Part shown: positions 16,197-24,440 of the stretch, piece by piece
Numbering within the stretch: the stretch's first letter is position 1
How the letters are laid out: each line of letters opens with the position of its first letter
Program-made: the position numbers and the translations under genes
Assembly (NCBI GenBank): GCA_009991595.1
Contig: JAACVK010000041.1
Location: 1-45,340 of the forward strand
Length of the DNA stretch: 45,340 nucleotides
From: a bacterium
GTDB lineage: Bacteria; Bdellovibrionota; UBA2428
Direction of reading: 5' to 3'
Notes under the pieces: model-generated
What the model was told of the DNA's origin: nothing
What the model saw: the letters and a program-made list of their open reading frames with translations, nothing else
Database searches by the model: none

Positions 16197-19100
16197 CTTC
16201 ACAGCTTCCTTTTAAAGGAACAGGTTGATGGTTCATCTTGGGATCTAAATCTCTTAGGCGGCTTGCTTGCTTGTGGCGTTTGGCTAAAAATCGCCCTATG
16301 AAATTGTCGTTCTCAAGTCTAACGACGTGACCATCATTGTTGATGATCCACTTTTGCAGCGTTGCTTTCGCTAGCTCTTCGTCGTGTTCACTTTTCATTT
16401 CGGAATACTCATTTCCTGAAATGTCTCCTTGCTTCATTAGTAAAGAGGTAACATCGCGCACGAGATTCCAGTTCTCGACGAGTAGTTGGTCTGCAAGAGC
16501 TTCTGCTTCTTCGTATAGCTTCTTAACAACCGCTTCAAACTTGGCAATCTTCTCAGGTGTAGGGTAGAGAAAGCGTCCACTTTCATCAAACTGCATCCCT
16601 TTTACGTCTGGGTGAAACTTGCCTTTGATGAGAATCATTCGAATCAAGCGGTCTACATTTGCTTGATCGCCACTTTGACCTGTGTCTTCAGGAAAGCCTG
16701 CAAGTATTTGCGCTCGTTCTCCGGCCAACGACATGGCAATGCTGTATTTTGCAGTCTCCCAGTTGAGGTTGGTCCCTTCCGTGTTCTTTATGTGATCAAA
16801 GATGTTCACACCAAGGTAGTTGTCCTCACTAAAAATGGTGATCAACTTCAGTTCAAGGAGAGTCTTTTCGGCAATGTTGGCTACAGCGTGGCCAGCTTCG
16901 TGGTAGGCCGTTTTGAGAGCAAGTTTAGCGGGGCGTCTTCGTTTGTCTGGAACTGTTTTTGAAACATCGTATTTTCTTTGATCAATGGTCTGGCCGGAAA
17001 TCTTTGAAATGAGTTCCACCTCTACTTTTCGCTCCCAGCTGATATCGGTGATGTATGCCTTCAGGGGAAGGTTGTCGTTGATTCTTAACTCAACCTCAAG
17101 TTCATCCACATTGAGTTCAGTTTCTCCGTTAACAAAGCGTTGATGGAGATCTGCTCGAACCATGTTGATGTAAGATTTAATGTGAGACCGAAGGATGCTT
17201 CTCACTGCTCGTCCAGCACCTGATCCAAGAGAGTAATAGGCAAGGGTCAGCTCATTAATAAACTCATCCGTAATGACTAACTTGGTTCCAAGTTCTTTCT
17301 CAAAGAATCCTAATTCATTTTCAATGTGTTTCTTCGTTATTTTGAGTGTGTCATCCGGGGCAAGTGGTTCCGCTAACAAAACGACATCTTGTCTCTTGAG
17401 AAATGAGTCGGGAATGACAGAGGCTCCGCCTTGAAGCTTGTAAGTGTCTACAAGAAGTTTGGAGAGGTGGTCTCTCGATCGATTGTCTTCCCATATGTTC
17501 TTTTGGGCTTCGTAGCGTGAGATTCCATCAAACAAATTAGAGAGGAAGTTTCCTGTGAAGCCAAGGATGTATTTGCCCATAGGATACTCTGTTCCTGAGG
17601 GGGAGATCCAAACCCCTTCCTCTAAAATGGAGTGCATTTTCAGCATGAATTGTCGAATGATGGCTGGGTTGCCGCCACCAACCTTATCAATCTCATCAAA
17701 AAGGATGACGCCACCGTCTTTGTTGTCGCTTAGTGCTTTCTCTAGAAGTCTCATGGGTTGGTCTGCTTGGAAGCTGTCTGCATAATGACCGAAGACTTCT
17801 TCTACGCTTTGAACGTCCTCTAGGGATATCACACGCAAGCGGTTTGCCGATCCATACCAGGAATGAGCAATGGCTCGGAAGGTTTCAGTTTTTCCAACTC
17901 CAGACGCCCCCACAATCATAATGGAAAGTGGTCGTGCTCTTTTGTCTAAGAAAGCCATCTTCCCACGAGCTGCTTGGCTCACTGTATGAATGGCGTGTCT
18001 CTGACCATAGAGTCGTTCTTTCATGCGTTCTTCAAAATGCTGAATTCGCTCAAGTGTCACAGGGTCTTTCACGGCGTCAGGAATACTGAGACCTTCAATA
18101 GTTCTAGACTCTTTCTGGCCGTTGGCCTCAACCTCGAGGCTGTAGCCAGTGTTGGTTTTAAGCGTTCTTACTAACACGTTTTCGTTCTGGGAAACTTCAA
18201 GTTTCTCTAAGGCGTTTTCGAGTCCTTTTTGCACTTGGCTCTGAACTCCGCTCTTGATTCTGCGAGCACCTTTGGTTTTGTCGTAGAAAACCTCAATAAA
18301 ATAATTTTCAACTGAGTCTTCCCACTCCAAGTCAATCCCATAGCTGCTCAAGTAGTCTCCAGAGATTTTTGAGAGTTCGGCCCTTATGATTTTGAGTGCG
18401 CTTTCCTTGGAAAGTAAATAGGCCGGAGAAAATATGTCGATTCGTTCGGGGATCGATGGGTGAAGCTTTGCTTGAGAGCCCCCATTTCCGCCGCTGCTAA
18501 AGGTGTCCTTTAGTTCGGCTTGACTTAAGTTGTCGACCCAGGCGCGGGCTTCCGCTTCGCTTAGTTTTTTCATTTCCTCTGGATAGAGAAATCGGTCGCC
18601 TTGATTTGTGGTGAGTATGACTAAGTGGTTGTTTGCTTGAAGAAGTGGTTCAGAGGCTCCCTTTTGAGCACGCTGTTCCTTGGTTCCTCCACCATTTTTT
18701 TGGATGGCTTTGCCATCTAAAAACTCCATAAAGTATTTCCAGAACGTGGGACTAGCTTTGTCGGCTTCGTTGATGACGATGACTCCACCATTGTATCCAC
18801 GTTTTTCATCTTCTATCCATTCTACAAAGGCTCCTCGGGTCTGGTCGTGTCCTATGTAGGAAGGAGGTGTTCCGAACAGTTTTCGCATTTCAGAGCTTGC
18901 ATTGTGGCCTTCAAATTCATTGCCGTTGATCGTGAAGAGGGCTTCTTTGTTGCCGTAGCCAAGGTCAGCCAAAACTTCTGCACTAAAAGTTTTCCCTGTT
19001 CCTGTCGGTCCAAGCATGGCCATGGTGCCGATGCGTTTGTTGGGGTTTGAGATGAGGCGAAGGTAGAGGCTGACAATGTCTTCTGTCATTCTCTCCTGGC

Positions 19101-20379
19101 CAAAAACTCGTGAGTTCATTTTTTCAATCAGGTCTCGTTTGAACTTCAGGCGCGCTTGTAAATCGCTCGGGTCGAAGGGGAGGTCGCTATTCTTGGAAGT
19201 GCGGGCTCTCAACACTTGTGAGACATGAATCATTTCTACTTCTTCAGGATCTTGCCCCTTGGCTTCATTGCTTTCAATGGCTTGAATGATTGCCTCTTCA
19301 AGGTAAGTTAAGAACTCATCTGCCTCTAGCCCAGCTGGGATGTTGGGATGGTCTCGTTGCAGTTGTATGGAGCTCTGAATAAGTTCGCTGTGAGCAATCG
19401 TTAGAAGAATTTCGTCGGAAATCCTCATGTCATACTTATCCCCGAAACTCGCCGCAGCTTCCAACACGGCTTTCGGTTGGTGAATGCCTGCTTTTTTTAA
19501 TTGGCTTTCAATGGTTTCAGTCTTGGCTACTTTTTGGGCGGGCGTGCTAGTGGCCAATGGTTTGAAGAGTGCTTGAGAGTAGTCTTGAAGTTCAATCGCC
19601 TCATTGAATTTAGGGTCGCTAGAGCTTCCAAGGAGCAAGACTTGACCTTTGTAGTTGGGGCCTGAAAAGAACTCTTGAATTCTTTTCAGCTCGACTTGAG
19701 TAAAGGTGTCTATTTCTTCAATGCTAAGCACGACAGGTCGGCCGGTCACTTCGCTGAGTTTTAGTATAGAGTGGAGATAGAGCTTGAACATTTCGCTCAA
19801 AGTGGTGTCTGTGGCTTCCGTCAGTTTATCTAATTTGGAAACGCTTGTGTTTATGATGATCGGATCTCCGAGTGAAGTGAAAAGTTTAGAGGAGTTCTCA
19901 GATAGACTTTGAGTAAGGGCATATAGCGCCTCTCGGTTTTTAACAACGTCACCGTAAAATACGGGTAGGCGGCTGAAGGTTTTGACCAGTTCTATCTTAG
20001 CTTTTCTGGCCGCTTCTTCTAGATGCTTTTGGGTCTCGGGCGATTCGACCTTACGGAGGGCTTCGGTTTCCTCAAGTCTGTCGTTAACAAAAGCCAAGCT
20101 ACCTTTAGTCAGGACTTCGGCAACCGTAAGGAACGAAGTCCCGACGAAAATGTTGTTGAGATTTGTTCCCAACTGATCGCGGTCTAATTCTGTGTGGTAG
20201 ATGCGGTTTACCCCATTTTGTATACGATAGACCTCAAACGGCTCTTTCAAATCTCTGTGAGACTTAATGAGGGTTTCAACTTTACCCGGCTCTGCAAAAG
20301 CGCTGGGCGTTTGCGCAATTAGTAATACGCAACAGGACGTCAATACATACAACAACGTTGAGGTAAAAATAGATTTCAA
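16180..20379 (-). CDS. Giant exported protein: three Clp-class AAA modules plus FtsH-like M41 peptidase
   Basis: About 1,399 residues. I start at the TTG at 20379: AAGGGAG lies nine bases upstream and the product then begins with a typical signal peptide (MKSIFTSTLLYVLTSC..., cleavage at AFA-EPG, residue 29). A start at 20457 would bury it. Residues about 60-290 resemble ClpA/B D1 but lack the Walker A Lys (NNIFVGTSFLT at 75-85); a Walker B-like VVLSIEEID follows at 216-224. The second AAA+ has Walker A GPTGTGKT (457-464), Walker B with Asn-Glu (537-538), sensor Asn592 and Arg646 (ERID). The third has GASGVGKT (824-831), Asp895-Glu896 and sensor-2-like Arg1057. Then comes HEAGH (1160-1164) with Asp1238 in TGQSGD, matching the FtsH zinc ligands. 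Proteolysis is inferred from these motifs. Confidence 0.88.
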   Translation of the reverse strand: MKSIFTSTLLYVLTSCCVLLIAQTPSAFAEPGKVETLIKSHRDLKEPFEVYRIQNGVNRIYHTELDRDQLGTNLNNIFVGTSFLTVAEVLTKGSLAFVNDRLEETEALRKVESPETQKHLEEAARKAKIELVKTFSRLPVFYGDVVKNREALYALTQSLSENSSKLFTSLGDPIIINTSVSKLDKLTEATDTTLSEMFKLYLHSILKLSEVTGRPVVLSIEEIDTFTQVELKRIQEFFSGPNYKGQVLLLGSSSDPKFNEAIELQDYSQALFKPLATSTPAQKVAKTETIESQLKKAGIHQPKAVLEAAASFGDKYDMRISDEILLTIAHSELIQSSIQLQRDHPNIPAGLEADEFLTYLEEAIIQAIESNEAKGQDPEEVEMIHVSQVLRARTSKNSDLPFDPSDLQARLKFKRDLIEKMNSRVFGQERMTEDIVSLYLRLISNPNKRIGTMAMLGPTGTGKTFSAEVLADLGYGNKEALFTINGNEFEGHNASSEMRKLFGTPPSYIGHDQTRGAFVEWIEDEKRGYNGGVIVINEADKASPTFWKYFMEFLDGKAIQKNGGGTKEQRAQKGASEPLLQANNHLVILTTNQGDRFLYPEEMKKLSEAEARAWVDNLSQAELKDTFSSGGNGGSQAKLHPSIPERIDIFSPAYLLSKESALKIIRAELSKISGDYLSSYGIDLEWEDSVENYFIEVFYDKTKGARRIKSGVQSQVQKGLENALEKLEVSQNENVLVRTLKTNTGYSLEVEANGQKESRTIEGLSIPDAVKDPVTLERIQHFEERMKERLYGQRHAIHTVSQAARGKMAFLDKRARPLSIMIVGASGVGKTETFRAIAHSWYGSANRLRVISLEDVQSVEEVFGHYADSFQADQPMRLLEKALSDNKDGGVILFDEIDKVGGGNPAIIRQFMLKMHSILEEGVWISPSGTEYPMGKYILGFTGNFLSNLFDGISRYEAQKNIWEDNRSRDHLSKLLVDTYKLQGGASVIPDSFLKRQDVVLLAEPLAPDDTLKITKKHIENELGFFEKELGTKLVITDEFINELTLAYYSLGSGAGRAVRSILRSHIKSYINMVRADLHQRFVNGETELNVDELEVELRINDNLPLKAYITDISWERKVEVELISKISGQTIDQRKYDVSKTVPDKRRRPAKLALKTAYHEAGHAVANIAEKTLLELKLITIFSEDNYLGVNIFDHIKNTEGTNLNWETAKYSIAMSLAGERAQILAGFPEDTGQSGDQANVDRLIRMILIKGKFHPDVKGMQFDESGRFLYPTPEKIAKFEAVVKKLYEEAEALADQLLVENWNLVRDVTSLLMKQGDISGNEYSEMKSEHDEELAKATLQKWIINNDGHVVRLENDNFIGRFLAKRHKQASRLRDLDPKMNHQPVPLKGSCEDELVK

Positions 20380-20402
20380 AATGTAGGCTCCCTTTATATG
20401 TT

Positions 20403-20435
20403 CAGTCGCTTGTCGGGCGACTGTAGGGAATACAG
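20403..20435 (-). promoter_or_regulatory. Hairpin-forming sequence just upstream of the AAA/M41 gene
   Basis: CAGTCGC (20403-20409) and GCGACTG (20417-20423) are perfect 7-bp arms around a 7-nt loop. CTGTA/TACAG (20421-20435) can form a competing hairpin. Both lie 24-56 bases before the proposed TTG start, in the 5' leader. They could tune translation or bind a regulator. If translation began at 20457 they would be coding. Confidence 0.35.
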
Positions 20436-20489
20436 AACAGCGCAAGCGAGTAGGCAAAGAGGAAACTCTTAAAAGGCCTTTACGGTGCT

Positions 20490-20506
20490 TTAAGACAAGT
20501 TAAGAC
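20490..20506 (-). promoter_or_regulatory. Direct repeat TTAAGAC x2, possible operator of the AAA/M41 operon
   Basis: TTAAGAC occurs at 20490-20496 and 20500-20506, exactly 10 bp apart (one helical turn), about 110 bases before the start of the AAA/M41 gene. Same-face repeats of this kind are often binding sites of response regulators. No promoter hexamers are obvious. Confidence 0.3.
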
Positions 20507-20548
20507 GCCTTCAGGTCGTTTAAAATAGATGCTTGATCAAGAAAAAAA

Positions 20549-20664
20549 GAGGGGGGGCGCATAACAGCGATTTATCTTTCTCATGTCCCGATGCATTCAG
20601 TCCCCAAAACCGAACACACCTCGTTGCTTGTTGAGAAAGTGGCCCCCCTTTTGGCGCCCCCTCC
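20549..20664. repeat. G/C-tract inverted repeat enclosing about 92 bp
   Basis: GAGGGGGGGCGC (20549-20560) faces GGCGCCCCCTCC (20653-20664). Read as inverted arms they match over 10 bp apart from the number of G/C. The enclosed 92 bp have no open frame worth noting. It could be a structured RNA, a miniature element, or a terminator-like structure. No flanking target duplication is visible. Confidence 0.3.
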
Positions 20665-20985
20665 AATTATTTAATGATACGAATTTTTTTCTCTCTAACA
20701 AAGACCTCACGGTGAATAATTGAAAATAAATTTTCCAAAACATTCGCATGGATATGTCAAAGTTTTCACGTTGGGGTCTAAGTCCTTGAAATGTCTTTTG
20801 TGAGTTTAATGCTTTGGGTTATATTTCATAAGTTATTGCATTTTGTTTTTTATTAAACTTCTTCACCTCATTCAAATAGATGATTAGTTTCAATGCTTTC
20901 TATTTTGTTTTCTGAGACTCTAAAGGGCTCGTCCCGCTTAAATTCGAAGAATTGTTCGCTCGGAGTTTTCTGTTTTTCTATATAA
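20665..20985. other. AT-rich non-coding stretch
   Basis: The stretch is markedly AT-rich with no credible ORF on either strand. It lies downstream of the glycosyltransferase gene (-) and upstream of the AAA/M41 operon (-). Several TATAAT-like strings occur, as expected from composition alone, so I name no promoter. Its base composition differs from the rest of the window. Confidence 0.5.
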
Positions 20986-22542
20986 TTAGGTCAAATGGGG
21001 GGTGATTTGCTTAGAGTTGCTTAAGTTGTGTTGCTCTCCTCGGCTTAATTCCTCTGAGTGATTTTTAGCGTCTTCCAATAATTGGTCAACACTGGGTAGG
21101 GGTTGTGCTTTGAGTAGCATCTTATAGGCAAAAAGTGAGGGCCATATTTTAGCCGCAAAACCGAGTAAGCCGTTGCTCAACTTGGCCAACAATCCAAGCG
21201 TTGGTAAAACTTCTTCAATGGTAATAGAGGGGAGCGAGGCTCCAGAGAATTTCTTGATCTCGAAACTATACTGAGAGAAAAGCTTTGTAAAAGTTGCTTT
21301 CGAAAAGAGCCGGGAGTGGTTTCTGTCTAGAATTCCACCGGTTCCATAATTAAACTGTCCGAATAAGAGCATAAGCCGGACCACTATGTAACCAACATTA
21401 GAAGCAGTTGCAATCACAATTGGGCGCATCTCCGATGGGTAACTGTTTCGGATGATCGTAAGGATGCTTTCAGGAGAGCTGAAGTGCTCAAGAGTTTGAG
21501 GCAGGAGTATATATTCGTATTGATTTTGCCCCATTAGTCTTTGAAGTTCACTCAGCTTTTGATCTAAGCCCGTCGGAGTGAGGCTACGAAAAGGGCCGGT
21601 TAAAGACTGGGTTTCTAGCAAGCAGAGTTCATCACATTGGCAAGCTCTTTGAGTGAGCTCTTTTATAATGAGGGGTTCTTTGGCGCCGACTAAAAGGACT
21701 TTGGACCCCTCGGGGACTTCCTCAATAAGCTTTCGGTGGATACTGCCGGAAGCTAGCTGAGTGTAGGTGGTATGGGAAATGTCAAACTTTGGGTCGTATA
21801 GAAAACCCGCTCTAAAAACTCGGAAGTGAAAGCAAGCTAGAAGAATGTCTTTGGCATACTTCATTCCATTAACATTGCAATCTTCATCTCCATAGTGGGT
21901 CGGAATGGGCACTTCGACGGGATGAGATTTGGCAGCTACGCATTGGATGATGATTTCCGTGTCAAAGTGATAGTCGTTGGAATTGCACTCAAAAGGAATA
22001 CGTCTAAGTAGAGAGGTAGCGTAGCTTCGCATTCCAGAGTGAAACTCAGACATCTTCGAAGCTAAAATCCAATTTTGAATCCAAGTAAGAATCTTGTTCC
22101 CTACAAATTTATAAACGGGCATGCCTCCTTTAAGAGGACTTTTCCAGTTTGACATTCGAGTGCCAAAGACAGCTTCAGCCGTTGAGTCTCTTTCATAGCG
22201 AGAAATGAGATCGGGAAGACATTCGGGAGCGTATTGCCCGTCGCCATGTATAAGGAATACCCTTTGGTAACCTTGGTTAATGGCGTATCTATATCCTAGT
22301 TTTTGGTTTCCGCCGTAGCCTTGGTTGACGGGGTTTTTCATGACGGTGAGTTTGGCTCCGTTAGGAGGAATCAAAGCTTTTAGGCTTCGCGATTTGTTAA
22401 AGGTGTCGTCTTTACTGGCGTCATCAAAAATGAGCACTTCGTTAGCAGGGTCGCTCATGAGCGAGTCTGGGATTCTCTTAACGACGGATTCAATGAAATT
22501 CTCGTGGTTGTAAGCCACTAGAAAAAAGAGGTTTTTCTTCAT
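20986..22542 (-). CDS. Fusion of a family 2 glycosyltransferase and a class I methyltransferase-like domain
   Basis: Residues 1 to about 245 form a GT-A (family 2) glycosyltransferase of the dolichol-phosphate-mannose-synthase-like kind: FFLVAYNHE, the nucleotide-sugar DDASKDD (about residue 40), and HGDGQY (about 101). From about 275 to 455 a second domain begins with SKVLLVGAKEPL, has LLPQTLEHFSSPESILTIIRN (in two parts) and a late RLFSKATFTKLFSQY, as in SAM-dependent methyltransferases fused to glycosyltransferases. The glycine-rich SAM loop is degenerate (VGAKE), so activity is uncertain. I prefer the ATG at 22542 because family homology begins there; an ATG at 22566 is also in frame. It probably acts at the membrane on polysaccharide or glycolipid synthesis. 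It stands alone on this strand. Confidence 0.82.
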   Translation of the reverse strand: MKKNLFFLVAYNHENFIESVVKRIPDSLMSDPANEVLIFDDASKDDTFNKSRSLKALIPPNGAKLTVMKNPVNQGYGGNQKLGYRYAINQGYQRVFLIHGDGQYAPECLPDLISRYERDSTAEAVFGTRMSNWKSPLKGGMPVYKFVGNKILTWIQNWILASKMSEFHSGMRSYATSLLRRIPFECNSNDYHFDTEIIIQCVAAKSHPVEVPIPTHYGDEDCNVNGMKYAKDILLACFHFRVFRAGFLYDPKFDISHTTYTQLASGSIHRKLIEEVPEGSKVLLVGAKEPLIIKELTQRACQCDELCLLETQSLTGPFRSLTPTGLDQKLSELQRLMGQNQYEYILLPQTLEHFSSPESILTIIRNSYPSEMRPIVIATASNVGYIVVRLMLLFGQFNYGTGGILDRNHSRLFSKATFTKLFSQYSFEIKKFSGASLPSITIEEVLPTLGLLAKLSNGLLGFAAKIWPSLFAYKMLLKAQPLPSVDQLLEDAKNHSEELSRGEQHNLSNSKQITPHLT

Positions 22543-22676
22543 TTTAATTGTCTCTATTATCATCATAACTAAGAAGTTCTTACAACTTAGAGCTGGGTGA
22601 GGAGGCTTAAGTTTTTCGAAATCAATGCGACAGTTTAGCGAGCCCTTTCTATTTTCATTCTAAGTATTTGTATTTA

Positions 22677-22685
22677 TGGTAAAAT
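22677..22685 (+). promoter_or_regulatory. Candidate extended -10 promoter of the rpsP operon
   Basis: TGG-TAAAAT fits an extended -10 about 105 bases before the rpsP ATG, leaving a leader of roughly 100 nt. The -35 region is poor. The leader ends in a strong Shine-Dalgarno (GGAGG, 22780-22784). Confidence 0.4.
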
Positions 22686-22790
22686 GTATGCATTTGCTTT
22701 CGATGCTAGGCGGAGTGTTCAAATTTCTCTTTGTGCTTGATTCCCTAGAGAAGGCAAGGCATAAGGTATGGTCTATTACGGAGGTAAATG

Positions 22791-23180
22791 ATGGTTGTTA
22801 TTCGTCTTGCACCAGGTGGCCGGAAAAATCAAAGGATCTTTCATGTCTGTGTTGCTGATAAGGATTCTAGGCTTACTGGGCGCTATCTTGAAAAGTTAGG
22901 GCAGTATAACGAAGTGAAAAAGTCTTTTACCTATGACAAAGATAAGTTTGAGCAGTGGGTGGCTAAGGGAGCGATTCCTTCTACACGCGTGACTTCTTTG
23001 ATTAAGTTCTCAGAAAAAGGACCTCTTACCGAAAGAACGACTAAGAAGTCAGTTCTCCGTGCTAAGAAAGCTGAAAAAGCCAAAGCTTTAGCCGCTAAAG
23101 AGGCTGCTGATGCGAAGGCAACTGAAAGTGCTGAAGCAGCTCCAGAAGCTGCTGCGGAAGGTGACAAGGCTGAAGCTTGA
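22791..23180 (+). CDS. rpsP: 30S ribosomal protein S16
   Basis: The first 85 residues are S16: VVIRLAPGGRK, FHVCVADKDSRLTGRYLEKLGQYN (in two parts), and KGAIPSTRVTSLIK. From about residue 90 a Lys/Ala/Glu-rich tail of some 40 residues follows (KKAEKAKALAAKEAADAKA), probably disordered and common as a lineage-specific extension. I chose the second ATG (22791), which is six bases after GGAGG; the first (22788) is only three bases away. Its stop overlaps the rimM start (TTGA). Confidence 0.94.
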   Translation: MVVIRLAPGGRKNQRIFHVCVADKDSRLTGRYLEKLGQYNEVKKSFTYDKDKFEQWVAKGAIPSTRVTSLIKFSEKGPLTERTTKKSVLRAKKAEKAKALAAKEAADAKATESAEAAPEAAAEGDKAEA

Positions 23181-23713
23181 GTTCAAGCTCCCTTGTCCCT
23201 ATTCTCGAAGTTCTTAAAGAGCAATCTTTCCCAAAGGACGGCCTTCGAAGTTATAAGTGCCGTCTCCTAAATAGAAGCTCCGATCTCGTAAAAAAGCTCT
23301 CTTTCTTCTATCTCAATGACGACCAAAATTTTAAAGTAGAAATACACGGTGAGCGCTCACCTCTTGGAGGCGTTTGGGGGCAAGCCCCGTTTGTTGTGCT
23401 TCGAGTTTTAGAGACTGTTCAGTTGCCCCAGGGGGCCTTTCTAACTTGCAAAAGAGAAGACTTCCCAAAACTAAATTCAGATTCGGAATACTACCTTTCA
23501 GATTTACTGGGATCTAATGTCAAAGATGAGTTTGGAGACCCTCAAGGCGAGATTGTTGGCTTTAGTTTTGACCTAGATAAACTCAATTCTCCTGTTAATC
23601 TTAGAATTCAAAATGGCGATCGTGAGTATGAATGTCCACACGAGTGGATTGATGAAATTAAATTGAACGAAAATCTAGTTGTTATTGGCGGCGTGTATCG
23701 TTGGCAGCTCTGA
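23177..23713 (+). CDS. rimM: Ribosome maturation factor RimM (divergent)
   Basis: RimM helps the 30S head mature around S19. The C-terminal half shows the PRC-barrel pattern: SEYYLSDLLGSNVKDEFGDPQGEIVGF (in two parts) then ECPHEWIDEIKLNENLVVI. The N-terminal barrel is poorly conserved: the usual G-x-I-x-K-x-H-G-x-x-G start is replaced by ILEVLKEQSFPKDGLRSYKC. The length (178 aa) and the position right after rpsP support the call. The TTG at 23177 overlaps the rpsP stop. trmD, normally next, is 1.7 kb away. Confidence 0.75.
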   Translation: MSSSSLVPILEVLKEQSFPKDGLRSYKCRLLNRSSDLVKKLSFFYLNDDQNFKVEIHGERSPLGGVWGQAPFVVLRVLETVQLPQGAFLTCKREDFPKLNSDSEYYLSDLLGSNVKDEFGDPQGEIVGFSFDLDKLNSPVNLRIQNGDREYECPHEWIDEIKLNENLVVIGGVYRWQL

Positions 23714-23777
23714 TTTATAAAATGCCAAAAATGCACCTTTGATTTATCGACGCTAAGACTGTAAAAATAAAAAGATA

Positions 23778-24359
23778 GTGTTTCAGTTGATCCGTTGTTT
23801 GGGCCTGTTCTTATTTCTTTTTTATATATCGCCGTGCCAGGCCTCTAAGTCCGACACGTCTTCCTGTGCTGCTCTCGTGCTTAGTGGAAGTGACTGCAAA
23901 TTAGAGGACCGCCCGAAACCTATTCCTGGATATACAGACGCCGTGGCTTTGGTCTTGAGACGAGGGGCCCAGATATTATATGCGAAGCGTGGAAATGAAA
24001 CCACGGGCAGTGGAAATTGGGGTTTTGTGGGAGGCAAACTTGATGCGGGCGAGAGCATTCGAGAGGCGGCCGAACGAGAATCACTCGAAGAGATAGGAGT
24101 CTCTTTTTTGAATCCGGAAATTGTGACGGTTTCATTAACTCAAGATGGCAATAAGAAGTTTAGAGTTTTTGTTGTGTTGGCCGATCTTGCGGGCGACGCT
24201 CTTATTCAGCCGGGAGAAGAGGGGAAGCTTTCCGATCTTCTCTTTTTGAAATATTCAGAAGAACCCTTTCCTATGTTTGAGCCAACCAAGGCTTATTTCA
24301 ACTTTGTTCACCAGAAGCTGATAGAAAAGTTTCGCTCTGGCAGCTATCTGAAAAATTGA
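23778..24359 (+). CDS. Exported Nudix hydrolase
   Basis: The Nudix box is complete: G86-x5-E92-x7-R100-E101-x2-E104-E105-x-G107, within a domain of about 140 residues. Nudix enzymes hydrolyse nucleoside diphosphates linked to other groups, using Mg2+. Unusually, it begins with a hydrophobic signal peptide (LIRCLGLFLFLFYISPCQA), so the enzyme is predicted to leave the cytoplasm; no convincing lipobox is present. The GTG start at 23778 has no good Shine-Dalgarno. It sits between rimM and trmD, where it does not belong by function. Confidence 0.85.
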   Translation: MFQLIRCLGLFLFLFYISPCQASKSDTSSCAALVLSGSDCKLEDRPKPIPGYTDAVALVLRRGAQILYAKRGNETTGSGNWGFVGGKLDAGESIREAAERESLEEIGVSFLNPEIVTVSLTQDGNKKFRVFVVLADLAGDALIQPGEEGKLSDLLFLKYSEEPFPMFEPTKAYFNFVHQKLIEKFRSGSYLKN

Positions 24360-24440
24360 CGTTCGAACATTAATCTGACATTTGCTCGTATGAAATAAGT
24401 TACGGCTAGCTTCGAATTATGGGAAAATGCTGTCAGACCC

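Noticed and set aside
20335-20349. Lipobox (LTSC) in the signal of the AAA/M41 protein
   Set aside because: The pattern fits [LVI][ASTVI][GAS]C, but a hydrophobic stretch continues well past it to a good AFA cleavage site, so Sec-type cleavage is more likely.
22676-22858. 60-aa ORF ahead of rpsP
   Set aside because: It runs through the rpsP leader and overlaps the S16 start out of frame; the sequence is not protein-like.
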